NCBI GenBank assembly: GCA_004299545.1
Contig: SCRB01000532.1
Location: 1 to 9,742, forward strand
DNA: 9,742 nucleotides
Reading direction: 5' to 3'
Source of the DNA: Rhizobiaceae bacterium
GTDB lineage: Bacteria > Pseudomonadota > Alphaproteobacteria > Rhizobiales > Rhizobiaceae
Made by a program: the position numbers and the translations under genes. A model generated the notes under the pieces. The model was given only the letters and a program-made list of their open reading frames with translations. It was not told the DNA's origin and ran no database searches. Shown one piece after another: positions 1 to 8,100 of the stretch (the stretch's first letter is position 1; each line of letters starts with the position of its first letter).

Positions 1-1
1 G

Positions 2-1126
2 GCATCGGCGCACGACAAGCGCAATCCGTTCCAGGCTCAAGTCATCGACAATCTCGTCCTCACCGGACGCGGATCGAGCAAGGAGACGCGTCATATCGAA
101 CTGTCTCTGGAAGGCTCGGGCCTTTCCTTCGAACCGGGTGATGCGCTCGGCCTGAAGCCGCGCAACGATCCGGCACTCGTTGAAAGCCTGTTGAAGGCGC
201 TCGATCTGGAGCCGGGTGCACAGGTCTCGGTCAAGGATCGGCAGGTGCCGCTCGACGAAGCGCTCGGCGAAGCGTTCGAGATCACCGCCGCCACGCCGCG
301 CTTCCTCGACCATTGGGTCGGCCTGACGGGGGCGAGTGAACTGGAGGCGCTGAAAGGAGAGGGCGCGCGCGAGACGCGGGCCGCTTTCCTCGAAGGCAAC
401 CATGTCATCGATATCATCCGCCGCTTCCCCGCACCGGGTATCGACGCGCAAACGTTTCTTGCCGGTTTGCGCCCGTTGCAGCCGCGGCTTTATTCGATCG
501 CATCGAGTGCGGCAACTGCCCCCGATGAGGTGCATCTGACCGTCTCCACGGTTCACTATGAACTGAATGGACAGCCCCGCTCCGGCGTTGCCTCGGGCCA
601 TCTGGCGGCGCGCGCGGCGCCGGATTCGAACCTACCCGTCTATGTACAGGCCAATCCGCATTTCCGCCTGCCCGATGACGACAAGGCGATCATCATGATC
701 GGCGCGGGAACGGGCGTTGCTCCCTATCGCGCTTTCCTGCAGGAGCGCGAGTCGCGAGGAGCCACCGGTAAATCCTGGCTGTTCTTCGGCGAGCGCAATT
801 TCGACAGCGATTTCCTCTACCAGACCGAATGGCAGGACTTCCTCAAGGAGGATGTCCTGTCGCGGATGAGTGTCGCTTTCTCGCGCGACCACGCCGAGAA
901 GGTTTATGTCCAGCACCGCTTGCTGGAACAGGCGCGGGATATTTATGCGTGGCTGGAAGAGGGCGCGCATCTCTATGTCTGCGGCGACGGCGCCAGGCTG
1001 GCGCCGGATGTCCACGCCGCACTCGCGACGGTCGTGCGCCAGGAAGGTGGACTCGGCGAGGGCGGTGCAAGCGACTATCTTGCAGCGCTGCAAGCCACTC
1101 ACCGCTATCATATCGACGTTTATTGA
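2..1126 (+). CDS. cysJ: Sulfite reductase [NADPH] flavoprotein alpha-component, 3' part (5' end outside window)
   Basis: This is the electron-donating subunit of assimilatory sulfite reductase. It takes electrons from NADPH through FAD, and through FMN in an N-terminal flavodoxin domain, and passes them to the CysI haemoprotein in the cytoplasm. The frame is open from base 2, so the true start and any flavodoxin domain lie to the left; about 374 residues are visible, against roughly 600 in E. coli CysJ. What remains aligns by eye along its whole length with the E. coli FAD/NADPH half. The FAD-binding stretch RLYSIASS is at 485-508, the NADPH-binding loop GAGTGVAP at 701-724, and the nicotinamide-side CGD at 980-988. 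The protein ends in Asp-Val-Tyr, with the C-terminal aromatic residue typical of this reductase family. The stop codon overlaps the ribosome-binding site of cysI, seven bases upstream of its start. An internal ATG at 191 is not the start, because homology continues upstream of it. Confidence 0.95.
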   Translation, partial: ASAHDKRNPFQAQVIDNLVLTGRGSSKETRHIELSLEGSGLSFEPGDALGLKPRNDPALVESLLKALDLEPGAQVSVKDRQVPLDEALGEAFEITAATPRFLDHWVGLTGASELEALKGEGARETRAAFLEGNHVIDIIRRFPAPGIDAQTFLAGLRPLQPRLYSIASSAATAPDEVHLTVSTVHYELNGQPRSGVASGHLAARAAPDSNLPVYVQANPHFRLPDDDKAIIMIGAGTGVAPYRAFLQERESRGATGKSWLFFGERNFDSDFLYQTEWQDFLKEDVLSRMSVAFSRDHAEKVYVQHRLLEQARDIYAWLEEGAHLYVCGDGARLAPDVHAALATVVRQEGGLGEGGASDYLAALQATHRYHIDVY

Positions 1127-1128
1127 GG
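1125..1128 (+). promoter_or_regulatory. Ribosome-binding site of cysI, overlapping the cysJ stop codon
   Basis: GAGG lies five bases before the cysI ATG and shares bases with the cysJ TGA at 1124-1126. A ribosome finishing cysJ would release directly over the cysI initiation region, which suggests translational coupling of the two subunits. The motif and spacing are seen in the sequence; the coupling is inferred. Confidence 0.7.
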
Positions 1129-1133
1129 TGGCT

Positions 1134-2858
1134 ATGACCGTTGTTCTCGACCGCAGCCACGATATTTCGCAGCCGCTCGAAAAACTCAGTCCCGACGAGA
1201 CGCTGAAGGCCAACAGCGACCAGTTGCGCGGCACCATCGCCGCGGGGCTGGACGCGGAACTGACGGCCGCCGTGCCCGGCAACGACATCAAGCTGATGAA
1301 GTTCCACGGGCTTTACCAGCAGGACGACCGCGACATACGCGACGAGCGCCGGCGGCAGAAACTGGAGCCGGCCTATCGCTTCATGGCGCGGGTGCGTCTC
1401 CCTGGCGGCGTGCTGTCGCCAAGCCAATGGCTGAAGCTCGACGAACTCGGCCGTGCCTATGCCGGCGAGACGCTGCGGCTGACGACGCGCCAGACCTTCC
1501 AGCTTCACCGCATCCACAAGACGAAATTGCGCACGGTCATACAGGGCCTGCGCGACGTGCTGCTCGACACCAGGGCAGCCTGCGGGGACGATTCGCGCGG
1601 CGTCATGGCCTCGATCAACCCGCAACTTTCCGCGCTTCACGCCGAGATCCATGCGCTGGCCAAAAAGGCGAGCGACCACGCCATCCCCAAAACCGGTGCC
1701 TATCGCGAGATCTGGTATGGCGAGGAGCGGATCGCGGTGAAGGGGCCGGAAGAACCTCTCTACGGCAAGACCTACATGCCGCGGAAGTTCAAGATCGGCT
1801 TCGTCATTCCGCCGATCAACGACATCGACGTCTACGCGCAGGACCTCGGCTTCATCGCCATCGTCGAAGGCAAGAAGCTCAAGGGTTTCAATATCGCCAT
1901 CGGCGGCGGCATGGGGCGCACGGACAATGCGCCGAAGACCTATCCGCGACTGGCGACCGTCATCGGCTTCATCCCCAAGGACAAGGTGCTCGAAACCTGC
2001 GACGCGACGATGGCCGTGCAGCGCGACTATGGCGACAGGGCCGACCGTTCCCATGCGCGCTTCAAATATACGATCGACGACAAGGGCGTCGACGTCATCA
2101 AGGCCGAGATCGAAAGCCGGCTTGGATCTTCCTTGAAGCCGGCAAAGCCTTATGATTTCACGTCAAACGGCGACGCCATTGGCTGGCAGCGCGGCGAGGA
2201 CGGTCGCGAGCATTTTACTCTCCTGATCGAGAACGGCCGCGTCAGTAATTTTGCTGATGTGAAACTCTTCGACGGACTGCGCGCCATTGCACGCGTCCAC
2301 AAGGGCATGTTCCGCGTCACGCCGAACCAGAACCTGATCGTCGCCGACATCGAACCCGGCGACCGGTCGGCGATCGAAGGCCTGCTTAAGGAATACGGGC
2401 TGGACAGGCTGAACGCCGGCAGTGGTCTGCGCATAAACGCCATGGCCTGCGTGGCTCTGCCGACCTGCGGCCTGGCGATGGCCGAGAGCGAACGCTACCT
2501 GCCGACGCTGGTCAGGAAAATCGAGACGATCCTTGCCGGGCATGGCCTGACCGACGAGCCGATCACCATCCGCATGACCGGCTGCCCGAACGGCTGTTCG
2601 CGGCCCTATATCGCCGAAATCGCCCTGACGGGAAGGGCGCCGGGCAAGTACAATCTCTATCTCGGCGGCGGCTTCCACGGCCAGCGTCTCAACAAGATGG
2701 TGCTGGAGAATGCCGGCGAGCCGGCGATCCTCGATCACCTCGCCAAGGTGATCGGGCATTTCGCGAAGGAACGGCTGCCCGGCGAGCATTTCGGTGATTT
2801 CGCCATTCGCGCCGGCCATGTCGCAGAGGTCACGGAAGGCCGGTATTTCAACGACTGA
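1134..2858 (+). CDS. cysI: Sulfite reductase [NADPH] haemoprotein beta-component
   Basis: CysI carries sirohaem coupled to a [4Fe-4S] cluster and carries out the six-electron reduction of sulfite to sulfide for cysteine synthesis. The protein has 574 residues (E. coli about 570) and looks complete. The four cluster and sirohaem cysteines are present at Cys439 and Cys445 (C-x5-C) and Cys484 and Cys488 (in TGCPNGC), a constant five-residue offset from E. coli 434/440/479/483. Active-site basic residues are also conserved: Arg88 in RVRLPGG matches E. coli Arg83, and Lys218 and Lys220 in MPRKFK match Lys215 and Lys217. The N-terminal FHGLYQQDDRDIR block is typical of the NADPH-linked type. The ATG at 1134 was chosen because GAGG sits at 1125-1128 and family similarity begins here; a longer frame reaching back to 870 would run through cysJ. 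The adjacent cysJ supports NADPH, rather than ferredoxin, as donor. The end faces the convergent EamA gene 55 bases away. Confidence 0.96.
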   Translation: MTVVLDRSHDISQPLEKLSPDETLKANSDQLRGTIAAGLDAELTAAVPGNDIKLMKFHGLYQQDDRDIRDERRRQKLEPAYRFMARVRLPGGVLSPSQWLKLDELGRAYAGETLRLTTRQTFQLHRIHKTKLRTVIQGLRDVLLDTRAACGDDSRGVMASINPQLSALHAEIHALAKKASDHAIPKTGAYREIWYGEERIAVKGPEEPLYGKTYMPRKFKIGFVIPPINDIDVYAQDLGFIAIVEGKKLKGFNIAIGGGMGRTDNAPKTYPRLATVIGFIPKDKVLETCDATMAVQRDYGDRADRSHARFKYTIDDKGVDVIKAEIESRLGSSLKPAKPYDFTSNGDAIGWQRGEDGREHFTLLIENGRVSNFADVKLFDGLRAIARVHKGMFRVTPNQNLIVADIEPGDRSAIEGLLKEYGLDRLNAGSGLRINAMACVALPTCGLAMAESERYLPTLVRKIETILAGHGLTDEPITIRMTGCPNGCSRPYIAEIALTGRAPGKYNLYLGGGFHGQRLNKMVLENAGEPAILDHLAKVIGHFAKERLPGEHFGDFAIRAGHVAEVTEGRYFND

Positions 2859-2890
2859 TCCGGCATCCGCCTGAAGTCGATCCACATCTA

Positions 2891-2910
2891 TCGTCGTTGA
2901 GACACGACGG
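2891..2910. terminator. Possible hairpin terminator between convergent cysI and EamA genes
   Basis: CGTCGT (2892-2897) and ACGACG (2904-2909) form a six-base-pair stem around a six-base loop, extended by a T-G wobble pair at 2891/2910. It lies in the 55-base gap between two convergent stop codons, where a bidirectional terminator would be expected. No T-run follows on either strand, so it does not match a canonical intrinsic terminator and may only be a weak or mRNA-stabilising hairpin. Confidence 0.35.
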
Positions 2911-2913
2911 ATC

Positions 2914-3828
2914 TCAGTGAACACCCTTCGGCACGTCTTCCGGCGGGATCGTATCCACGACCTTCTGCCGGTGGAGGATGAAGAGGCCGGCGAGCACGAC
3001 GATCCCGGCACCGATCAGAATGCGCGGGCTCGGAACGTCGCCGAAAAAGACGAAGCCGAAGACCACGGCCCACAGGAGCAGGGTATAATGCAGCGGAGCG
3101 AGCGTCGATGCCGGCGCCAGCTTCAGCGCCCGCGTAATGAGAAGATGCGCGGCACAGGAAACGACGCCGAGCAGCAGCATGGCGGACAGATCGGGCATGG
3201 AGGGCTTCTGCCAGTGCCCGACCGCAAGAACGATCCCGACCAGAAGCGTTCCGACGGTCTGCCAGGTCACGAGACTTGCGTCGCCGGTGCCGCGCAGCCG
3301 GCGGCTCATCACGATGGAAAGGCCGAAGGCGACGCTTCCCGTGAACGCGAACGCCGCCGACAGGGAGTAGGCGTTGGAGCTGGGCTTCAGCATGATCAGG
3401 ACGCCGCAGAAGCCGAGCAGGATCGCCAGCCAGCGTCGCCAGCCAACCTTTTCCCCCAGCACGAGATGTGAAAGCGCCGCGACATAGATGGGGCCGGCCA
3501 TATAGAAGCTCATCACGTCGGCGAGCGGCAGGTAGATGACCGCCGCATAGAAGCAGGCAGTGTCCACTGTCGTCGAAAAAGCGCGGAGGAATTGCAGGAA
3601 AGGCCGCTCCAGCCGGAAAAGGCTGGGCACGCCCTGCCGCCCGATCATCGGGCCGAGCACGATGAAAGCCCCGAGAGAGCGGATGACGATGACCTGACCG
3701 ACGGAAAAGCTGGCGACCAGCCATTTTCCCATGGCGTCGTTGAGGGCGAACATGAAGTCGCCGGCCAGCATGAGGAGGATGCCGACAAGGAGGAGATTGA
3801 CCGTCTTCGGCGGGGCGAACGGGGTCAT
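2914..3828 (-). CDS. EamA/DMT-family transporter, ten predicted membrane helices
   Basis: The product is a 304-residue inner-membrane protein of the drug/metabolite transporter (EamA) superfamily, with the usual length. Ten hydrophobic segments can be picked out by eye, in two halves of five as in the family's internal duplication. The first starts near residue 11 (LLLVGILLMLAGDF), and the last, ILIGAGIVVLAGLFIL, is near the C-terminus. Family-like features include FALNDAMGKWL in helix 1, the conserved helix-4 region FYMAGPIYVAALSHLVLGE ending in the Gly-Glu of the loop, and FFGDVPSP near helix 9. The short C-terminal tail is charged and probably cytoplasmic. Substrate cannot be read from sequence: relatives export amino acids or metabolites, and rhizobial RibN-type members import riboflavin, but I see no FMN riboswitch upstream. 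ATG at 3828 was used; the Shine-Dalgarno match is weak (GGAAAG about 13 bases upstream). It is convergent with cysI and divergent from yebC, so probably monocistronic. Confidence 0.88.
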   Translation of the reverse strand: MTPFAPPKTVNLLLVGILLMLAGDFMFALNDAMGKWLVASFSVGQVIVIRSLGAFIVLGPMIGRQGVPSLFRLERPFLQFLRAFSTTVDTACFYAAVIYLPLADVMSFYMAGPIYVAALSHLVLGEKVGWRRWLAILLGFCGVLIMLKPSSNAYSLSAAFAFTGSVAFGLSIVMSRRLRGTGDASLVTWQTVGTLLVGIVLAVGHWQKPSMPDLSAMLLLGVVSCAAHLLITRALKLAPASTLAPLHYTLLLWAVVFGFVFFGDVPSPRILIGAGIVVLAGLFILHRQKVVDTIPPEDVPKGVH

Positions 3829-3970
3829 GGCCGACAGGCACTTTCCGGGCGATGATTTGCGAGCGCCTGTTACAGCCTGGCTTCCGGTTTGACGAGAAAA
3901 ATCCGCTGGTCCACGGGGATCGCTGCGAGGGGCGGGATTTTCCGACTTCGGCCATAGCCGCCTGGGAGCC

Positions 3971-3999
3971 TAGACGTTGGCCGGCAACTTAATTATAAG
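3971..3999 (+). promoter_or_regulatory. Candidate sigma-70-type promoter for yebC
   Basis: TAGACG (3971-3976) as -35 and TATAAG (3994-3999) as -10 are separated by 17 bases, matching four of six and five of six consensus positions. The AT-rich stretch TTAATTATAA stands out in otherwise GC-rich DNA. The start point would fall near 4006, giving a leader of about 34 bases before the yebC ATG. An imperfect dyad (GTTG...CAAC, 3976-3988) lies inside the spacer. The prediction is by eye only. Confidence 0.45.
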
Positions 4000-4039
4000 G
4001 CGGCATTCCGCACAATCGGCATTTCGAGACAGAGGCGCC

Positions 4040-4786
4040 ATGGCTGGCCATTCACAGTTCAAGAACATAATGCACCGCAAAGGCCGCCAGGATGCGGTCA
4101 AGTCGAAGATGTTCTCCAAGCTGGCGCGCGAGATCACCGTCGCGGCGAAGCTGGGCACGCCCGATCCCGACATGAATCCGAGGCTGCGGCTCGCCGTCCA
4201 GGCGGCCCGCGCCCAGTCCATGCCCAAGGACAATATCCAGCGGGCCATCAACAAGGCGGCGGGCGGCGACGGCGAAAACTATGAAGAGGTGCGTTACGAG
4301 GGCTATGGGCCGGGCGGCATCGCGCTGATCGTCGAGGCGCTGACCGACAACCGCAACCGCACGGCCTCCAATGTCCGCGCCGCCTTCACCAAGGCCGGCG
4401 GTGCGCTCGGCGAAACCAATTCCGTTTCCTTCATGTGGGACAGGGCCGGCGAGATCGTCTATCCGGCTTCTCTCGATGCCGACAAGGTGATGGAAGCGGC
4501 GATCGAGGCCGGCGCGGAGGATGTCCAGTCGGACGAGGAAGGCCACACCATTTTCTGTGCCTTCGCGGATATAGGCGACGTGTCGAAGGCGCTCGAAGGC
4601 GCCCTGGGCGAAGCGGAATCCGTGAAGACGATCTGGAAACCTCAGAACAGCGTGCCGGTCGACGAGGAGCGGGCGCAATCCATCCTCAGGCTGATCACTA
4701 CGCTGGACGATGACGACGATGTCCAGAACGTCTATGCCAATTTCGAGGTGGACGACGCGACCATGGCCAAACTGAGCGCGGCGTAA
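4040..4786 (+). CDS. yebC: YebC/TACO1 family protein (DUF28), probable translation factor
   Basis: This 248-residue protein is a full-length member of the YebC/TACO1 family. It was long annotated as a transcriptional regulator; more recent work links the family to the ribosome and to translation of difficult stretches such as consecutive prolines. The N-terminus begins with the family signature [15 protein letters not shown]. Other conserved blocks follow: [13 protein letters not shown] near residue 58, [19 protein letters not shown] near residue 88, the NRTASNVR segment, and the acidic [16 protein letters not shown] block near the C-terminus. The ATG at 4040 is preferred over an in-frame start at 3977, because the family signature starts exactly here and AGAGG lies four bases upstream (4031-4035). 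The 3977 start would also lie before the predicted -10 box. It is followed after 29 bases by the Trm112-like gene, probably in one operon, and is divergent from the EamA gene. Identity is very secure; the molecular role comes from the family. Confidence 0.95.
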   Translation: MAGHSQFKNIMHRKGRQDAVKSKMFSKLAREITVAAKLGTPDPDMNPRLRLAVQAARAQSMPKDNIQRAINKAAGGDGENYEEVRYEGYGPGGIALIVEALTDNRNRTASNVRAAFTKAGGALGETNSVSFMWDRAGEIVYPASLDADKVMEAAIEAGAEDVQSDEEGHTIFCAFADIGDVSKALEGALGEAESVKTIWKPQNSVPVDEERAQSILRLITTLDDDDDVQNVYANFEVDDATMAKLSAA

Positions 4787-4798
4787 GCCGCAGCGGCT
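4786..4798 (+). repeat. Short perfect dyad just after the yebC stop codon
   Basis: AGCCGC and GCGGCT flank a single A, making a 13-base near-palindrome that starts on the last base of the yebC stop codon. As RNA it could fold with a four-pair stem (AGCC/GGCT) and a five-base loop. There is no T-run, so it is not an intrinsic terminator. It lies inside the 29-base gap before the next gene and could affect mRNA stability or be chance in GC-rich DNA. Confidence 0.3.
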
Positions 4799-4815
4799 CA
4801 CGGACAACTGAAACC

Positions 4816-5052
4816 ATGGACAACCGGAACAATGTGATCGATCCGAAGCTTCTCGAGCTTCTGGCCTGCCCCCTGACGAAGGGGCCGCTGGTCTTCGATC
4901 GGGAACACAACGAACTGGTTTCGAGGCTCGCCCATCTTGCCTATCCTGTCCGGGACGGCATTCCGATCATGCTGCCTTCCGAAGCAAGACCGATCGAGGA
5001 TAATGGAAGCAAACCGCCGAGATTGCCGAAGGCGCGGCAGAGAAGCCGTTGA
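4816..5052 (+). CDS. Trm112-like UPF0434 family small protein
   Basis: This 78-residue protein belongs to the UPF0434/Trm112-like family (E. coli YcaR is a relative). In eukaryotes and archaea Trm112 is a small zinc-binding activator of methyltransferases; the bacterial role is not settled. The sequence shows the family core: [14 protein letters not shown] near residues 12-25, then [21 protein letters not shown] at 33-53, where YPVRDGIP is the strongest signature, followed by a basic C-terminal tail about 15 residues longer than YcaR. Unlike YcaR, which has CPVC and a further Cys-Lys, only Cys18 is present; Thr21 and Ser36 occupy the other cysteine positions, so zinc binding as in YcaR is unlikely. 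The ATG at 4816 is the only sensible start, but the Shine-Dalgarno match is poor. Translation may therefore depend on upstream yebC, 29 bases away. It converges on dnaE2 with a 59-base gap. Confidence 0.88.
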   Translation: MDNRNNVIDPKLLELLACPLTKGPLVFDREHNELVSRLAHLAYPVRDGIPIMLPSEARPIEDNGSKPPRLPKARQRSR

Positions 5053-5111
5053 TCCGACGGTTGCAGCCTTACGGCCTTGCGTTGCCCCCTTGCCTCGTAT
5101 TTTTCACCTGG

Positions 5112-8100
5112 TCAATGAAAATTCCGCCCTTTCGGCATGACGTCCGCCGGAAGCTTTGACAGCGCCTGCCAGCCCGGCGGGGCTGCGTCGGTCGCTGCTT
5201 TCCCTTCTGCCTCGATCCCGCTCAGGCAGGCATCCTCGGAAAGCAGGCCAAGCCAGGGCGTAAGGTCGTCGAGCCTGTCGGCGACGACATGGACGACACC
5301 CGATTCGGACTGGACGCGGCCCGTCGCCCGGATGAGTTTCGCACCCATGACGACCAGCCGGTAACGCTCGAAAACCTTGTTCCAGACGATGACATTGGCG
5401 ATCGCGTCATCGTCCTCCAATGTCAGGAAAATCGTCTTGCCGCTCCCCGGCCTCTGGCGCACCAGAACGATGCCGGCGACGGTGACGCGCGTGCCATCGG
5501 GGGTGGAGGCCAGACGCGCGTTCGGCATTATCCCTGCCGCGTCGAGATGTCGGCGCAGGAAGGAAACGGGGTGTGCCTTGAGCGACAGGCCGAGCGAACG
5601 GTAATCCTGAACGACATGCTCGCCGGCCGGCATCCGCGGCAGCATCACCCTCGGTTCGTTGTCGGGAAGAGCGGATCGCTCCAACAGGGGCATGCCACCT
5701 GCCTTTCCCTTCCTATCGAGGACGCGGACCTCCCAAAGGGCGGCGCGGCGGTCGAGGCCGATCGACTGGAAGGCGTCGGCCCTGGCGAGCTTTTCGATCT
5801 CGCCTGCGTCAAGACCGGAGCGCAGCCAGATATCGCGCACCGAGCGGTAGCCCTCGCCGCGCCGCTGGGTGAAAACCGCCATGTGCTTTTCGGAAAGCCC
5901 CTTGACCTGACGGAAGCCAAGCCGCACCGCATGCGCGGTCAGGATAACATCGTGCATTCCGGCATGGCGGTCGGCAACCCGGCAGGCGTCGAAGGGGGAT
6001 GGCTCCAGCATACAATCCCAGCCCGAACAGTTGATATCCACGTCATATATCAGAACGCCGTGTTCGCGCGCGTCACGCACCAGTTGGGCCGGAGCATAGA
6101 AACCCATGGGCTGGGAGTTCAGCATCGCAGCGCAGAAGACATCCGGATAATAGGTCTTGAACCATGCCGACGCATAGACGAGGAGGGCGAAGGAGGCCGC
6201 ATGACTTTCGGGGAAACCATAGTCGCCGAATCCCTCGATCTGCCTGAAACAGCGTTCCGCGAACTCCTTCGGGTAACCTTTCTTGACCATCCCGGCGATC
6301 ATCTTGTCCTTGTATTCGCCGACCGTCCCGTTGCGCCTGAAGGTGGCCATGGCGCGGCGCAACTGGTCGGCTTCGCCGGGGGAAAAGCCGCCGGCGTCGA
6401 TGGCGATCTTCATCGCCTGTTCCTGGAAGAGTGGGACGCCGAGCGTCCTTTCCAGGATCTGTTTGAGTTCGGGGCTGTGATACTCGACTTTTTCCTTCTT
6501 CAGACGCCTACGCAGATAGGGATGCACCATGTCGCCCTGGATCGGACCGGGGCGGACGATGGCGACCTCGATGACGAGATCGTAGAACTTGCGCGGTCTG
6601 AGCCTCGGCAGCATCGACATCTGGGCACGCGATTCGATCTGGAAGACGCCGATCGTATCGGCGCGGCAGATCATGTCGTAGACCGACGATTCCCCTTGCG
6701 GGATCGTTGCCAGCGTCAGCTTCCGTCCATATTTATCGCGCACATGGTAATGATCTTCCAGTAGGCCGAAGGCACGCCGCAGGCAGGACAGCATGCCGAG
6801 CGCCAATATGTCGACTTTCAGGATGCCCACCGCATCGAGATCGTCCTTGTCCCACTCGACCATCTTACGTTCCTCCATCGCTGTCTTGACGATGGGCACG
6901 ATTTCATCGAGCCGGTCCCTGGTGATGACGAAGCCGCCGACATGCTGGGTGAGATGGCGGGGAAAGCCCATGGTTGCGTTGGCGTGCGCGATCACATGCT
7001 GCGTCAGCGGGTCTGTCTTGGCAAGCCCGCCGGCCTGGGCTTCCTTGTCTCCCAGCCTGCTCGATGACCAGCCCCAGATCGTGCTTGAAAGAGCGCTGCG
7101 CACATCGTCCGAGAGGCCCAGGGCCTTCGCCACTTCGCGCAAGGCGGAGCGGCCGCGATAGCTGGTGACGGCGGCGGCGAGTGCGGTACGTTTCTCACTG
7201 TATTTCTTATAGATATAGGCGATGATCTCGTCCCGCCTCTCATGCTCGAAATCGACGTCGATATCGGGCGGCTCGTCGCGTTCCGTCGAGACGAAGCGCT
7301 CGAAGAGAAGATCGGTCGTGGTGGGATCGACCTCCGTGATGTGCAGGCAAAAGCAGATCACTGAATTGGCGGCCGAGCCGCGCCCCTGGCAAAGAATCCC
7401 GACCTCTTCGGAACGGGCAAAGCGGACGATGTCGTGAACGGTCAGGAAGTAGCGTGCATATTTTTGTGCATTGACGATCTTGAGCTCGTGGCGGATGGCC
7501 GTGCTCACCTTTTCAGGGATACCGCCGGGGTAGCGCTTCTTCGCGCCTTCCCAGGTCAGCCTTTCCAGTTCCGTCTGCGGATCGACGCCTTCTTTCGTCG
7601 TCTCTTCTGGATAATTGTGCTTCAATTCCTTCAGCGAGAAACTCAGGCTCCGGGCGAAATTCAGGGTTTCGGCAAGCGCCCCGGGATGGCGGTGGAACAG
7701 CCGGGCCATTTCCGATGAGGGTTTCAGGTGCCGCTCGGCATTGGCGGCAAGAGCGAAGCCGGCTTTCGCGACCGGTACGTTGAGACGGATCGCCGTCATG
7801 ACATCCTGCAAGGAGCGCCGTTCGGGTGTGTGATAAAGGACGTCGTTGGTCGCCATCAACGGAACGGCCATGCGCGCCGCGATCGAAGCCGCCTGCTCGA
7901 TCCTGAAATGATCGGAACCGTCGTAGCGCGGCGCAACGGCAAGCCACAGGCTGCCGCTGAACCTTTCCCCGAGCAGGCCGAGAAAGGCGGTCAGGTCGTC
8001 TGCCGGTTGCATGTCGGCAAGGACGGCGAGCGACAGGCGGTCGCCCCATTCGAGGAGATCGTCCAGCCGGAGAAGCGTAGCGCCCTTTTCGCTCTCCTCA

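Noticed and set aside
843..2054. 403-codon open frame on the minus strand across the cysJ-cysI junction
   Set aside because: It is antisense to two well-supported genes, rich in Arg, Val, His and Asp as mirror frames in GC-rich DNA are, and resembles no family I know.
2888..3955. 355-codon minus-strand frame overlapping the EamA gene
   Set aside because: It is shifted relative to the transporter frame, Arg-rich and without hydrophobic segments, while the overlapping frame encodes ten clear membrane helices.
3829..3970. FMN riboswitch upstream of the EamA gene
   Set aside because: I looked on the minus strand for the conserved RFN-element blocks expected before a riboflavin transporter and did not find them.
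3977..4039. Earlier in-frame start for yebC
   Set aside because: The family N-terminal signature MAGHSQFKN starts exactly at 4040 with AGAGG just upstream, and the extra 21 codons would overlap the predicted -10 box.
4057..4066. GTTCAAGAAC palindrome as a LexA-type operator
   Set aside because: The spacing is two bases, not the seven of the alphaproteobacterial LexA site, and the bases encode the conserved Gln-Phe-Lys-Asn of YebC, which explains them.
5053..5111. Possible terminator in the convergent gap between the Trm112-like gene and dnaE2
   Set aside because: A TATTTTT run (5098-5104) is present, but the only nearby stem (GCAGCC with GGCCTTGC) is bulged and about 20 bases away. I do not see a convincing hairpin next to the T-run on either strand.
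5289..6764. 491-codon open frame on the plus strand, antisense to dnaE2
   Set aside because: It lies entirely inside dnaE2, whose domains and catalytic residues are clear. High GC at the third codon position keeps the antisense frame free of stops; the translation has no recognisable domain and no good ribosome-binding site.
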